From an uncultured Collinsella sp. (GTDB lineage: Bacteria; Actinomycetota; Coriobacteriia; Coriobacteriales; Coriobacteriaceae), in the NCBI GenBank assembly GCA_900542825.1, contig UQOY01000005.1, positions 1 to 64,000 of the forward strand: DNA of 64,000 bases, given 5' to 3'. Below, in pieces: positions 16,106-25,587 of this stretch. The notes below the pieces were generated by a model. The model saw only the letters and a list, made by a program, of their open reading frames with translations. It ran no database searches and was not told the origin of the DNA. A program made the translations under genes and the position numbers. Numbering within the stretch: position 1 is the first letter of the stretch; every line of letters starts with the position of its first letter.

Positions 16106-18079
16106 TTATTCTATTTGATATAGTCGCATACTGCCATCGGAGAGCAGACATGTGAATCCAGCGGTTTCGTCTGTGATGTTTAGTATTCCTTTCCAATCGC
16201 TTGGATCAAAATAGCCAATATTTACCGTTTCGTCGAGTATGAGCACGTATCGTGCGCTCGATGTTTGTATTGCGTCGTAGACCTGCTTGTTATTAGATAT
16301 CTCGCAAAGCGAAGTTTTAAATAGTTCATATTCCTTATAGGGCGTTGAGTAAAACTGACGAGAGATTATATTGATATTGTCGGTTGCGTATAACCAGATA
16401 CTGCCGTCTGAGGGGATATTAATCACCCGATCATTTCCGATGATCTGCTTTGCGCTGTCTATAAAATGCCTTTCAGCGGGTGAAATAGAAACGCTTGACA
16501 ATAAAGAGTAGTCTGCCCGTATCTGGTCACATAGATATTTGTAGTTGTTTTTGCTGTAGGACATAGTTTTGGGATAAGCGAAAACAAAAAGAACGACCGT
16601 GCAAAATGCGACTGAAAGAATTGTTAAATGGCTTGGTTTGCATCTTTCACGATTGAATATGGGCGCTGTAAATAAATCAATCAATTTATATAGTCCGATT
16701 GCGGCAAGTGGACAGGCTATTATTGCCAGCGTTCCGTTCAGTCTAACTATACCTGAGTACCAGAAGCCGCATAACAATTGACGAAGTGGATGATCGAGCG
16801 ACATACATATGAATGCCAGAGCAGCAACTAAAACGTATGAGATTGAAAGCCATCTAAACTTTTTATTAAAGAATGCGCTTATAAATCCAATTCCTACAAA
16901 TAGTCCTAGTACCGGCTGTGCGTTAACTGGCTGCCCGAATTTTAAGAGAAGGATGTATTTAAGAGCCTCTAGTGGTGATGCAGTGGGTTCTCTATACACG
17001 TTTACTATAGGCTGGATAAATGGAAGGGAATAAACTAAAAGCCAAAGAATGACGATTAGTCCAGCCGTTAGAGATGAAACAAGAATCTGCAAGCTGATTC
17101 TGTTTGTGTGTCGCCCCATCGTTTTCCAACAAAACTGAATAATCAGTGGGATGCAAATAACGCCTGCGGAGAAAATCGCATTAGTCTGCGACCCAGCAAG
17201 TGCAATGAATGAGATGCAGGCAGTACATAATAAAGTTGGATCAGCGTATGGAAAACCCATCCTTGATTTGTTGATTGTTTTGTCAGCTGGAAATTCGCCG
17301 CACGTTACTAGTTGATAGAAAATGGAAAGAAAACTAGGCAAAATAGCATTCGACAACAGATTTGAGTCTAATTGTCCAACAATTAAAAACGCCCAGGGAA
17401 AATAGGAGAAAAGGTTGCAGACAATTCCTCCTGCATAGTTAAATCCTTTATCGCTCTTGAATATGGCAGAAAGAAATAGCCATGTTGAAAGAGGGTATAC
17501 AAATGCACAGATAATGAAATTGATTGCATTGTGGGCAATAAGGATATTTGTTTTGGATATTCCGCTTGTGATAGCGGTAATAATGTGCCAGGCCGCAGGA
17601 TAGAATACCCCTTGGCCTGTAGACATCAAATCTGGATATTCTGAAGCATGGAGAATCGAGTATCTCCCGGAGTCAAGCATTGCTTTCGCGCACGATAGAT
17701 GGAAAGTGGTGTCGGTTTGCACAGAATAAGATGATGGTCCATCAATATTCCGAAGAAATATTAAAACTGTCAGGACTGCTCCCATAAACACATAGAGTAA
17801 TAGCGTCGAACATTGATCTATGTCTATTGCGGCCCTTGTTCTTCTGAAGAGAAGAAAGATTATTAAACTAAAGATTAATGTTATTAAATAGAAATTGCCT
17901 GCAGATATGCTAACAGGGTAAATTGCTAAGCCTACAAGTAAGAACAGCGCGATAGAAGCTGTTGGTGAGAATGCGATTGCATGCAAAGGATTGCTGAGCA
18001 TTGTTCTCGAAATGAAGTAGCCTGGAACTGCCATTGTCAAAATTCCACAAAGAAAAGCAGCTATAAAAGATACCCACAT
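16106..18079 (-). CDS. Polytopic membrane protein, DUF6541-like
   Basis: 657 residues with about 12 or more membrane segments, a large extracytoplasmic loop (around 130-190, HLSCAKAMLDSGRYS) and a soluble C-terminal domain of about 150 residues. Layout resembles DUF6541 and GT-C glycosyltransferases that use polyprenyl-linked sugars. I chose the minus-strand ATG at 18079 because AAAGGGA lies just upstream; ATG 18103 adds 8 residues. It is a tandem paralogue of the next gene: shared phrases include the C-terminal FTCLLSDGSMRLYQIE versus FELILQKGDMALYKITE. It runs against the cluster direction. Function unproven. Confidence 0.7.
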   Translation of the reverse strand: MWVSFIAAFLCGILTMAVPGYFISRTMLSNPLHAIAFSPTASIALFLLVGLAIYPVSISAGNFYLITLIFSLIIFLLFRRTRAAIDIDQCSTLLLYVFMGAVLTVLIFLRNIDGPSSYSVQTDTTFHLSCAKAMLDSGRYSILHASEYPDLMSTGQGVFYPAAWHIITAITSGISKTNILIAHNAINFIICAFVYPLSTWLFLSAIFKSDKGFNYAGGIVCNLFSYFPWAFLIVGQLDSNLLSNAILPSFLSIFYQLVTCGEFPADKTINKSRMGFPYADPTLLCTACISFIALAGSQTNAIFSAGVICIPLIIQFCWKTMGRHTNRISLQILVSSLTAGLIVILWLLVYSLPFIQPIVNVYREPTASPLEALKYILLLKFGQPVNAQPVLGLFVGIGFISAFFNKKFRWLSISYVLVAALAFICMSLDHPLRQLLCGFWYSGIVRLNGTLAIIACPLAAIGLYKLIDLFTAPIFNRERCKPSHLTILSVAFCTVVLFVFAYPKTMSYSKNNYKYLCDQIRADYSLLSSVSISPAERHFIDSAKQIIGNDRVINIPSDGSIWLYATDNINIISRQFYSTPYKEYELFKTSLCEISNNKQVYDAIQTSSARYVLILDETVNIGYFDPSDWKGILNITDETAGFTCLLSDGSMRLYQIE

Positions 18080-18178
18080 GAATATGGTTTCCCTTTCGGT
18101 CATATAGTGCTAATAAATCTTAAATGTTGTTGACTTAACATAAACGGCGCGATGCTTATCGCAGGAATTGGCTGCTAA

Positions 18179-20209
18179 CTACTCAGTTATTTTGTAGAGA
18201 GCCATATCCCCCTTTTGCAGTATCAACTCAAAACCCGGGGTTGAATTGGTTACCGAGAGTATTCCTGTCCAATTTGACTGTTCAAAGGCTGGATACCATA
18301 ATTTCAAATTCTTAGTGTCCGCTTCGAGGCTGAGAACATACTGAACGTTCTTGCCGTGAACATTTTCCCTTGTCGAATTTGAACTAGCGTAATTACAAAG
18401 ATTCGACCGGAGGTCAATTGCCCAGTTGCTTGTGGTTGATTCGCTGTAGTTTTCATCGTTGCAGAAGAGCAGATTAAGGTTTGCGACGCCTTTTGCAAAA
18501 CAGCTTCCATCATATGGGATGTTAGCGATTACAGCGTCGGGACCAGTGATCGCAGCAACTTTTTTTAGGAATTCAATTTTAAGGTCAGTTAGAATTGCTC
18601 CTTCCTCAACCCTCGTGAATCCTCTCATGTTTGCTGTCATGGTCGAATAGGGAGTGGTAATTTCCGCGATACCTCTGACAGCAAAAGAGGGTAGTGCAAA
18701 CACAATAAAGAGCGCGAGGACCGCGGCAATGGTAACGATGTGGGACCTGCTTGGCATATCAAGACGATCAGCGATTGCTTTGACTGCCACTAAAAGTAAA
18801 GTGAATCCAGAATACGCTATGGGAATGCAGCAGAAGGCCAGCATTGCTGCAACTCTGTACGGGTCAGTGTACCAAAAGCCGGCCAGCACATGTTTAATAA
18901 TGTTATCGCCAAAAGCCGCCGCAACAACATAGAGAATAACTGCCAATGAGCATGAAATAACTGGCCAAAAAAGCTTTTTGCGAAGCAAGAGTAGGGCTCC
19001 TGCCCCGCAGAGCAATGCTACAAAAATATTTGCCGGCTGAATGGGGTAAGCAGTAATTAGGCAGTCGACCATCGCTTGCCAAATCGTGCTTATCGGGCTC
19101 CAGTAGTAAGAAACTACGCCCTGAAAAGGTGGAAGTTTATATATAAATAACCATATTAATGAGATGGAAAGGCTCGCAGCGGAGCCGACAATCAACTTAG
19201 TTTTATCTTTTCCAAGTATATTTGCAAATTGTCTTTCTCCGGCATACTTGGAGCAGATCCATACGGTATAAGGAATAAGAAATACGGCGCACACGAAAAT
19301 GCCGTTGGGCTGCGTGACGCTTATTCCGCCACAGCACAGAATAAAGCTGGCGATTTTCGTTGACCTATAAGCGCTTGAATCAGTTGTTGCATCGATAAAT
19401 AAGGCGGCTGCAGCCGGGACAAGACACATTGTGGCAAGATTAGGAAATAGAGGCCATACTGCGAGCAATACCCAGGGTGATGCCGGTAAAACCAGAGAAA
19501 CGATGGCTCCGGTGGCGACGCGCAGCTTTGATTCATTTGGAAATACTTGGCTAATTAAGTAATAAGATCCCAGAGGCAGTGAAATGCCGATAAGAGTGAA
19601 ATTAACTACATTTGTTCCAATTCCTATGCTGGTCGCTGCCAGTGCGCAGGTAATAGCAGACGGAATATGCCATCCAAGGGGATAAAATCCTCCGATCTGG
19701 GATAAATAGGGGTTGAGCGATTGAGAAACGCCTATTCCATACATGGACACGTTTAGCGTCGACCAATCCGTTGAGTTGAGAAGGCTGCGTACGTAGGCAT
19801 AGTGACGGATGTTGTCTTCGGATTGAGTTAGATGGGACCAGTCTGCCAAGGAGTGTGAAAAGAACCAATAGGCAAAGACGAAGCCGGTTCCTATGCAAAT
19901 TAATAGAGGTAAGAAATCCTGTCCATTAGGCTTGGCTATGGAAGGATTTGTCTTCCTAGTCTTTGAAATAATCAGGAAGAATAGAGAGATGCCAATTGAA
20001 AATAAAACTGTGAAAGGAAATATGCTAATCGCTGAGATGGCAATATGTAATTTCGAACACAAGATGCCGACTAACACATATGCAAAAATACTCGTTGGAG
20101 GCGCCGCTGCGGCAGTCGCTGCTGGATTGTCAAAGCGGTTGTTCCAAATAATGCAGCCAGGAAGGTAGAGGACTGCAAGCGCAATGAGGAACGCTGTTAG
20201 AGGAAACAA
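18179..20209 (-). CDS. Polytopic membrane protein, DUF6541-like paralogue
   Basis: 676 residues, again about 12-14 membrane segments, a long loop with HYAYVRSLLNSTDWSTLN, and a soluble C-terminal domain beginning near 520. The minus-strand TTG at 20209 is supported by AAGGAG a few bases upstream. It is upstream of its paralogue in the same minus-strand unit, with 99 bases between. The family (DUF6541) has no assigned activity; a GT-C transferase or a polymerase-type role is plausible because no Wzy polymerase is otherwise visible. Diverges from the plus-strand gene at 20313, so 20210-20312 should hold two promoters. Confidence 0.7.
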   Translation of the reverse strand: MFPLTAFLIALAVLYLPGCIIWNNRFDNPAATAAAAPPTSIFAYVLVGILCSKLHIAISAISIFPFTVLFSIGISLFFLIISKTRKTNPSIAKPNGQDFLPLLICIGTGFVFAYWFFSHSLADWSHLTQSEDNIRHYAYVRSLLNSTDWSTLNVSMYGIGVSQSLNPYLSQIGGFYPLGWHIPSAITCALAATSIGIGTNVVNFTLIGISLPLGSYYLISQVFPNESKLRVATGAIVSLVLPASPWVLLAVWPLFPNLATMCLVPAAAALFIDATTDSSAYRSTKIASFILCCGGISVTQPNGIFVCAVFLIPYTVWICSKYAGERQFANILGKDKTKLIVGSAASLSISLIWLFIYKLPPFQGVVSYYWSPISTIWQAMVDCLITAYPIQPANIFVALLCGAGALLLLRKKLFWPVISCSLAVILYVVAAAFGDNIIKHVLAGFWYTDPYRVAAMLAFCCIPIAYSGFTLLLVAVKAIADRLDMPSRSHIVTIAAVLALFIVFALPSFAVRGIAEITTPYSTMTANMRGFTRVEEGAILTDLKIEFLKKVAAITGPDAVIANIPYDGSCFAKGVANLNLLFCNDENYSESTTSNWAIDLRSNLCNYASSNSTRENVHGKNVQYVLSLEADTKNLKLWYPAFEQSNWTGILSVTNSTPGFELILQKGDMALYKITE

Positions 20210-20312
20210 AGGGATTCTCCTTTACGGGCTTCTCGGACAATGAGTTTTATCTAATTATACGAAGTGGATGATAGTATTAGACCCGTAGTATTCGTTACGT
20301 TAACGGTGGGCT

Positions 20313-23048
20313 ATGTTGAAAAATCCTAAAGTTTCGATTTTGGTGCCGATATGCAATGTTGAGCGCTACTTGCGCGAGTGCCTTAATAGTCTGGTAAATC
20401 AGACGCTTCGCGAAATTGAAATCATCTGCATTAATGACGGATCAACCGATTCATCCTTGTCAATTATTCGCGAATACGAGCGACGGGATGAGCGTATCGT
20501 TGTAATTGATAAGCCCAATAGCGGGTACGGCGATTCGATGAACAAAGGCATTGAACTTGCTCGTGGCGAGTATATCGGAATCGTTGAGTCCGACGACTTT
20601 GCCTCTCTTAATATGTTCGAAACGCTTTATAAAGAAGCGGCTAAAAATGATCTCGACGTCGTCCGTTCAAATTACTATGCCCATCGTACGGGAGAGGACT
20701 CGTCGTGCGATTATCTGGTCGAAAATCTTGCTGCCTGCGGTTCGTACGACAAGGTCTTTCATCCAATCGATAATCCGCGCGTCTTTATGTGCCAGCCTGC
20801 AATTTGGACTAGCATTTATAAAAAATCGATGATCGATAAGGATGAAGTGCGTTTCCTGCCTACGCCAGGGGCTTCGTTCCAGGATACGGCTTTCTATTTC
20901 AAAGCGTTTTATGCGGCAGACAGAGTCAAGCTGCTTAAAGATGGATATCTCCATTACCGCATCGATAACGCCAACTCTTCTGTAAAGAATCAGAACAAAC
21001 TCTTTTGCGTGTGTGATGAATACGCTGAGGTTTGGGATTACGCCAAACGAGACCACGATAAGTTTCAAATTATTAAGTACTGGATTCCCCGCCAACAATA
21101 CGAGGGCTATCTCTGGAATCTAAATCGTCTTGCTCCTGAGCTGCAACAACGTTTTTATCCAAGATATGTCGAGGAATTTAGTAAGATTAAAGCAGCGGGT
21201 CTAATTGATTCCGATCGATTCGACTCGCGCACCTTGGCTCGCTTAAATAGAATGACCAATGATTCTGAGGCTTATTTCTTGGAGCAATATGGGTCCACTG
21301 AGCCTAGGCGATCCATCTTAGTTTGCTGTAACGCGCTTTCGGTTGCGGACGCAAAAACGTCCGTGCGTGCTTTGCTCGATAAGTTATCAAATGATGACGA
21401 GGTATTTGTTGTCTCGCCTGATTCTGACTCCCTTGTATTTGAGCTTAAAAATGAATTTGAAGGTATGGGCAGACTTCGCAGCGACGCTGACGTTCTTCAG
21501 CATCGCCTTCTGGGCCATTGTGATGCGGACGCGTGCCGTGCTGAGAACATTTCTATTGTTGCCCTTGCTGCGAGAGACGCCAATTTTGACGATCTTGCTG
21601 CTACCGCTGATGGCGAAGATGTTTATTCAACTGACGGTAAGAACTATGCCCTTCGAGACGTTGAGCTGCGGGTCGAGGGTTCTTCTACGCTTGTGACGGC
21701 TGCACTTCGTGCAATTTCGAAACTGGATCTAAATCAAATTAAGCGGCTCCCGGATAATTGGGCGTCTTTGCTTTGTTCCTCTTGTGCTCTCGAGGGCGGG
21801 GCTTTCGGCATTGCCATAGATGATGCAAAAGAAATGGCAAGCTGTTTGTTTGACATGTCTGAGCCCTATGAAAAGGTACGACTGCTTTACGGACAGCTCC
21901 TCTCCGTGTGGTCTTCGGTCCGCAAGGGGTTTTCGGCTCTCGATTGGGACCAGGCTTGTCGTTTGCGCGAACAATACTATTCCATGGCTAGCGTTGATGC
22001 GCTGCTTACTCCTAATACCGGCTCGGATAATTCGCCTTTCTTGTCCGTAGTCGTCCCCGTTTACAATGTTAGTAAGTATCTCGAAGAGTGCCTGGATTCT
22101 GTGATTCAGCAGTCTTTTAAAGATTTTGAAGTATTGCTTATTAACGACGGCTCAACTGATGGCTCTTTGGACCTGCTGGAAGAGGTCACATCTCGTGACT
22201 CGCGTGTTCGTGTCTGGAGTCAGTTTAATTGCGGCGCTGGATCTGCCCGAAATAGAGGTATTGAGCTGGCTAGAGGCAAGCACCTTATTTTCATCGATCC
22301 CGATGATATATTTGCTACTGACCATGTGTTTTCCGATTTGATCGATGCGATGGATAAGTCGGGAGCTCTCATCTGTGGCGGCTCTCTTTCATTGCTAAAG
22401 CCGTCCGGAAAGATTAAGTCTGAGTTTTCATTTGATGAGTCTTTCTATGATGTTTCTTGCGAGCGCGAAGTGCCCCTCGAGCATATTTGGACTGACTACG
22501 GGTGGATTCGTTTCATGTACGACTCGTCCCTGTTTGTCGATGGAAATGTTCGCTTCCCCCAGTTGAACTGGTATGAAGATCCTGTCTTTTTCTTGCGTGC
22601 GGTGGAAAAGGCGGGCGGCTGTAGGGTCGTACCGGTGGACGTATACCATTATAGGGTTGGGTACAAAGAGACCGAGTGGACCGTTGCTAGAGTCAGAGAC
22701 ATGCTTTGGGGCATGGGACAAAATCTTGCTGTGGCCGATAGGCTGAAAATGCGCGAGCTATACGTAACGATAGCCAATCGATTTAACCGCGACTACTCAG
22801 ACGCCATCTTAAAACAGATTAAGGATCCTGGAGTTTACGAACAGCTCGTTACTATTCAAGCCTCCATCAACCATGGGCTGATAAAGGAGTGCTCTGCATA
22901 TGATGAGCCTTATTATTATCTGCTGCCTTTATACGGCGATCGAAAGAAGCGAGCGGTCGCTGTCGAGAGACTTGCTCGCAGAATTGCTGAGTCCAAGGCG
23001 TATGTCTCTGCTCAACGTCTTATTTATAAGTTGACTGGACGTGGTTAA
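20313..23048 (+). CDS. Two-domain (tandem GT2) glycosyltransferase
   Basis: 911 residues with two separate GT-A domains. Domain 1 (1-240): KVSILVPICNVERYLRECLN, IICINDGSTDSS and ESDD. Domain 2 (about 573-800): FLSVVVPVYNVSKYLEECLD, LLINDGSTDGS and IDPDD. The middle, about 330-560, matches neither and starts with a Rossmann-like strand (SILVCCNALSVADAKTSVRA). Such proteins can add two different sugars or alternate linkages in one polymer. ATG 20313 starts a new plus-strand unit with licD following 46 bases after the stop. Donors unknown. Confidence 0.85.
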   Translation: MLKNPKVSILVPICNVERYLRECLNSLVNQTLREIEIICINDGSTDSSLSIIREYERRDERIVVIDKPNSGYGDSMNKGIELARGEYIGIVESDDFASLNMFETLYKEAAKNDLDVVRSNYYAHRTGEDSSCDYLVENLAACGSYDKVFHPIDNPRVFMCQPAIWTSIYKKSMIDKDEVRFLPTPGASFQDTAFYFKAFYAADRVKLLKDGYLHYRIDNANSSVKNQNKLFCVCDEYAEVWDYAKRDHDKFQIIKYWIPRQQYEGYLWNLNRLAPELQQRFYPRYVEEFSKIKAAGLIDSDRFDSRTLARLNRMTNDSEAYFLEQYGSTEPRRSILVCCNALSVADAKTSVRALLDKLSNDDEVFVVSPDSDSLVFELKNEFEGMGRLRSDADVLQHRLLGHCDADACRAENISIVALAARDANFDDLAATADGEDVYSTDGKNYALRDVELRVEGSSTLVTAALRAISKLDLNQIKRLPDNWASLLCSSCALEGGAFGIAIDDAKEMASCLFDMSEPYEKVRLLYGQLLSVWSSVRKGFSALDWDQACRLREQYYSMASVDALLTPNTGSDNSPFLSVVVPVYNVSKYLEECLDSVIQQSFKDFEVLLINDGSTDGSLDLLEEVTSRDSRVRVWSQFNCGAGSARNRGIELARGKHLIFIDPDDIFATDHVFSDLIDAMDKSGALICGGSLSLLKPSGKIKSEFSFDESFYDVSCEREVPLEHIWTDYGWIRFMYDSSLFVDGNVRFPQLNWYEDPVFFLRAVEKAGGCRVVPVDVYHYRVGYKETEWTVARVRDMLWGMGQNLAVADRLKMRELYVTIANRFNRDYSDAILKQIKDPGVYEQLVTIQASINHGLIKECSAYDEPYYYLLPLYGDRKKRAVAVERLARRIAESKAYVSAQRLIYKLTGRG

Positions 23049-23094
23049 CTAACTCTATTTCCGATTGCTAATTGGTAATGAGGTTGTTTAAGAC

Positions 23095-24186
23095 ATGAAG
23101 AATTTTGTTAAGAAACTTCTGCCTGTTTCTTTATCGCGCTTCGCATTGCTTTCGAAGGACGTTGAAGATATTAAGACAAATATGCTATGGGCTTCTGAGG
23201 CGCGCAGTATTCACGATGAGCTGCATTGGGATGTAAGTGTTCAGCTTCTAAATGAAGTCAAAGCGCTGAGGGACGATCTTAAATCCCATGACGAGAGGGT
23301 CATGCTCTTTGCCTGGGAAGGTTATCGCAAGGAAGGAGAGTCGCTAATCGAAGCTAAAAAGCGCTTCTTTACATCGCTCCCTGCCGCCACGGGCAGCTTG
23401 AGGCTGCTTCAGCTTGGATCGGCTAAGTTGTTGGCTGACTTTGACTCCCTGTGCAGGGATAATGACATCCCATATTTCGCTACCTGTGGAACCTTGCTTG
23501 GGGCGGCGCGCCATAGTGGTTTTATTCCCTGGGATGACGATATCGATCTTGGAATGCTGCGTGAGGATATTGAGCGTTTGATAGGTCTGGTCCAATCTCA
23601 CGACCGATTCCGTGTTTCAGTTGCTTTTGATGGATTTGTCCAGTGCCGTCAGGTGAGATTCCAATACGCGGACGAATCTGTCCCCTTATTCTTGGACATT
23701 TTTATTTTTGACTGGGCGTCAACCGACAACGTTAAAATCTACGACCAACAACTTCAAATTCGTGAGGCAATGGTTAAACGCATGCGCAATGAATCTTGTC
23801 TTTCGTCTTGGATCGATAAGTCGTGCGTTCCTGCCACTGATCCCAATATGGACATCGTCGATTCTTTATTTTCGAATGCGATAAATGAGGAAAAGACAGC
23901 TGGTCTTGTGTGTGATAGGTGCGATGCAAAGGCAGTTGTCTGGTCGATTGACAACACCGTTGGTGTTGACAATTTCCATTGGGTTTCGCCGCTAGACGAA
24001 ATATTCCCTCTTATCGACCTCGAGTTTGAGGGAATGCAAATCAAGGCGCCCTCTAGGTACATGGAATTGCTAACGAAGCATTATGGCGACCCTTTTAGTC
24101 TTCCAAATGATATTGCTTCCCATTTTAAGCATACCGATGCTGCTGATAGCGCTACCGAAAGTGCACTTCAGCGGCTTCTAAGCTAG
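23095..24186 (+). CDS. LicD family phosphotransferase
   Basis: 363 residues. The LicD core starts at about residue 115: DNDIPYFATCGTLLGAARHS, then GFIPWDDDIDLGM with the catalytic DDDID. LicD proteins transfer phosphocholine or other phospho-substituents (CDP-linked donor) to surface glycans. The N-terminal 100 residues are helical and unassigned. Consistent with a CDP-activating enzyme (IspD/TarI-like) encoded at 25588. A hairpin terminator follows. No choline uptake or CDP-choline genes are in the window, so the donor may not be choline. Confidence 0.88.
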   Translation: MKNFVKKLLPVSLSRFALLSKDVEDIKTNMLWASEARSIHDELHWDVSVQLLNEVKALRDDLKSHDERVMLFAWEGYRKEGESLIEAKKRFFTSLPAATGSLRLLQLGSAKLLADFDSLCRDNDIPYFATCGTLLGAARHSGFIPWDDDIDLGMLREDIERLIGLVQSHDRFRVSVAFDGFVQCRQVRFQYADESVPLFLDIFIFDWASTDNVKIYDQQLQIREAMVKRMRNESCLSSWIDKSCVPATDPNMDIVDSLFSNAINEEKTAGLVCDRCDAKAVVWSIDNTVGVDNFHWVSPLDEIFPLIDLEFEGMQIKAPSRYMELLTKHYGDPFSLPNDIASHFKHTDAADSATESALQRLLS

Positions 24187-24219
24187 CATAAGATGAGATG
24201 GTTTTGACACTATTTGTGT

Positions 24220-24260
24220 AAGGGCGTGCTGTTGGTTGCTTGGTTAGGCAGCACGCCCTT
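24220..24260. terminator. Hairpin terminator between convergent genes
   Basis: Arms AAGGGCGTGCTG (24220-24231) and CAGCACGCCCTT (24249-24260) are perfect complements, with a 17-base loop and CCTTT after. It sits between licD (+) and the acyltransferase gene (-), so it may serve both. Confidence 0.75.
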
Positions 24261-24269
24261 CCTTTGGGC

Positions 24270-25364
24270 TCAACACTTGGCACGGCATAGCTTCTTGACA
24301 AGTGTTGTGTATCCAGCTTGTATTAACCTAAGTATTGAAGAGTCGACAACGCTTGCTATCAATAATGCCAAAAGATATGCCGATAAAAGTGCAATCAAGA
24401 AAAGCGGCAAGCGTATGATTGTTGCTAGCGTCGTCTCTTGTCCCAAAAAACCGTTATTGACTAGTGGTGTGAATACAATGCCTATTGTTGTTACTTGCAG
24501 TAAGTATATTGAATAGGAACGCCTTGCTGTCCAACTTAGTGCTTTGCAAATCGAGGCGCTTTTGATGCTCATTTTACTGAACAATAAGAATATGGCTGCA
24601 GTTACCGGTAACCATAAATAGCTCGGATCTGATCTCTGGTAACCAAAATGCGTTAAGAGTGCGCCTGCAATCCAACAGATAATCCCAGAGTACTCAATTG
24701 CTCTAACTTTTTTCGGTTCTAGGTATTCAGGGAGTATCTTAACGAAATATCCCAAACAGAAATATGTAAAGTAGCTTCCAAGAATTACTTGCGATCCCGA
24801 TGGTAAAATAAAATTTAAAACGTTGACGATTTTTGCCAAACGTGAATTTGGCAAAAATGAGCCAATTAGTGTTTGAAAAATTCCATATGCGCACGCTACA
24901 ATCATTATATATCCGAGTGTTCTAACTTCTTTTTTTTCAAGTGAAGAAAACATCCGGTATAGAAAAGGCGCAATAATTAGATAAGGTATGAGTGAAGGGA
25001 TAAACCAGTAACTACTCGCCAATACGCCAGCCGTCCATTCCAGGAATGCGCTTGGGCTGAGCGTGACACCTCCAGTCAATGTGCCATACAAATAAACAAG
25101 AATAGTGTATGTAAATAGGGGGAGAATAATCGATCGAACCTTATTTGATAGATAGTAACTATAGGAATGCTTAAGAGGCCTAATGGCAAAGTATCCCGAC
25201 AATGTAAAGAAGATCGGATCACAAATTAGAGCGAACTCTCCCATTACTCCTTGGACTGATGTGCCATGAACGGGTCCAAGGTAGCCTGCCGTGTGTACGA
25301 CTACAACCAAAAACATTGAGATTGATCTGATTAAATCCCAATTGGCCATTCGCTTGCTTGACAT
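24270..25364 (-). CDS. Acyltransferase family 3 membrane protein
   Basis: 364 residues, about ten membrane segments. The N-terminus NWDLIRSISMFLVVVVHTAG carries the conserved arginine and His (VVVHTAG) of the OafA/AT3 family; FFTLSGYFAIRPL is the next family block. These proteins O-acylate sugars, usually with acetyl groups, on the outer side of the membrane. Transcribed divergently from the cytidylyltransferase gene, ATG at 25364. It is AT-rich. It probably modifies the polymer made by the neighbouring genes; the acyl donor and target cannot be read from sequence. Confidence 0.87.
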   Translation of the reverse strand: MSSKRMANWDLIRSISMFLVVVVHTAGYLGPVHGTSVQGVMGEFALICDPIFFTLSGYFAIRPLKHSYSYYLSNKVRSIILPLFTYTILVYLYGTLTGGVTLSPSAFLEWTAGVLASSYWFIPSLIPYLIIAPFLYRMFSSLEKKEVRTLGYIMIVACAYGIFQTLIGSFLPNSRLAKIVNVLNFILPSGSQVILGSYFTYFCLGYFVKILPEYLEPKKVRAIEYSGIICWIAGALLTHFGYQRSDPSYLWLPVTAAIFLLFSKMSIKSASICKALSWTARRSYSIYLLQVTTIGIVFTPLVNNGFLGQETTLATIIRLPLFLIALLSAYLLALLIASVVDSSILRLIQAGYTTLVKKLCRAKC

Positions 25365-25427
25365 TAGATATGAATTCCTAACTATCGTGGAGTTATTTAA
25401 TACCTGCTACTAGCATCGTAGCGAATA

Positions 25428-25468
25428 CATCGTTAGATTAGCATGTTTAATGCTTTAATCTAACGATG
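25428..25468. promoter_or_regulatory. Long AT-rich inverted repeat in divergent promoter region
   Basis: 25428-25444 pairs with 25450-25468: CATCGTTAGATTA(GCAT) against ATGC(TT)TAATCTAACGATG, 13 bp plus 4 bp with a small bulge and a 5-base loop. No T-run. Because it lies between two divergent genes it is more likely an operator or cruciform than a terminator. Confidence 0.5.
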
Positions 25469-25587
25469 CAATTATGTTCGGTTCTTCGCCCGCGTGCTTT
25501 GCGCGTGCAATGATATTCACATAATGAGTTATAACGGGTCTGATATCTTTGATGCAGTGGTTCACTCGAGAGAAAGTTGAGTAAGTC

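Noticed and set aside
15911..16123. 70-codon plus-strand frame
   Set aside because: Out of frame with the IS256 similarity of copy B; not a gene.
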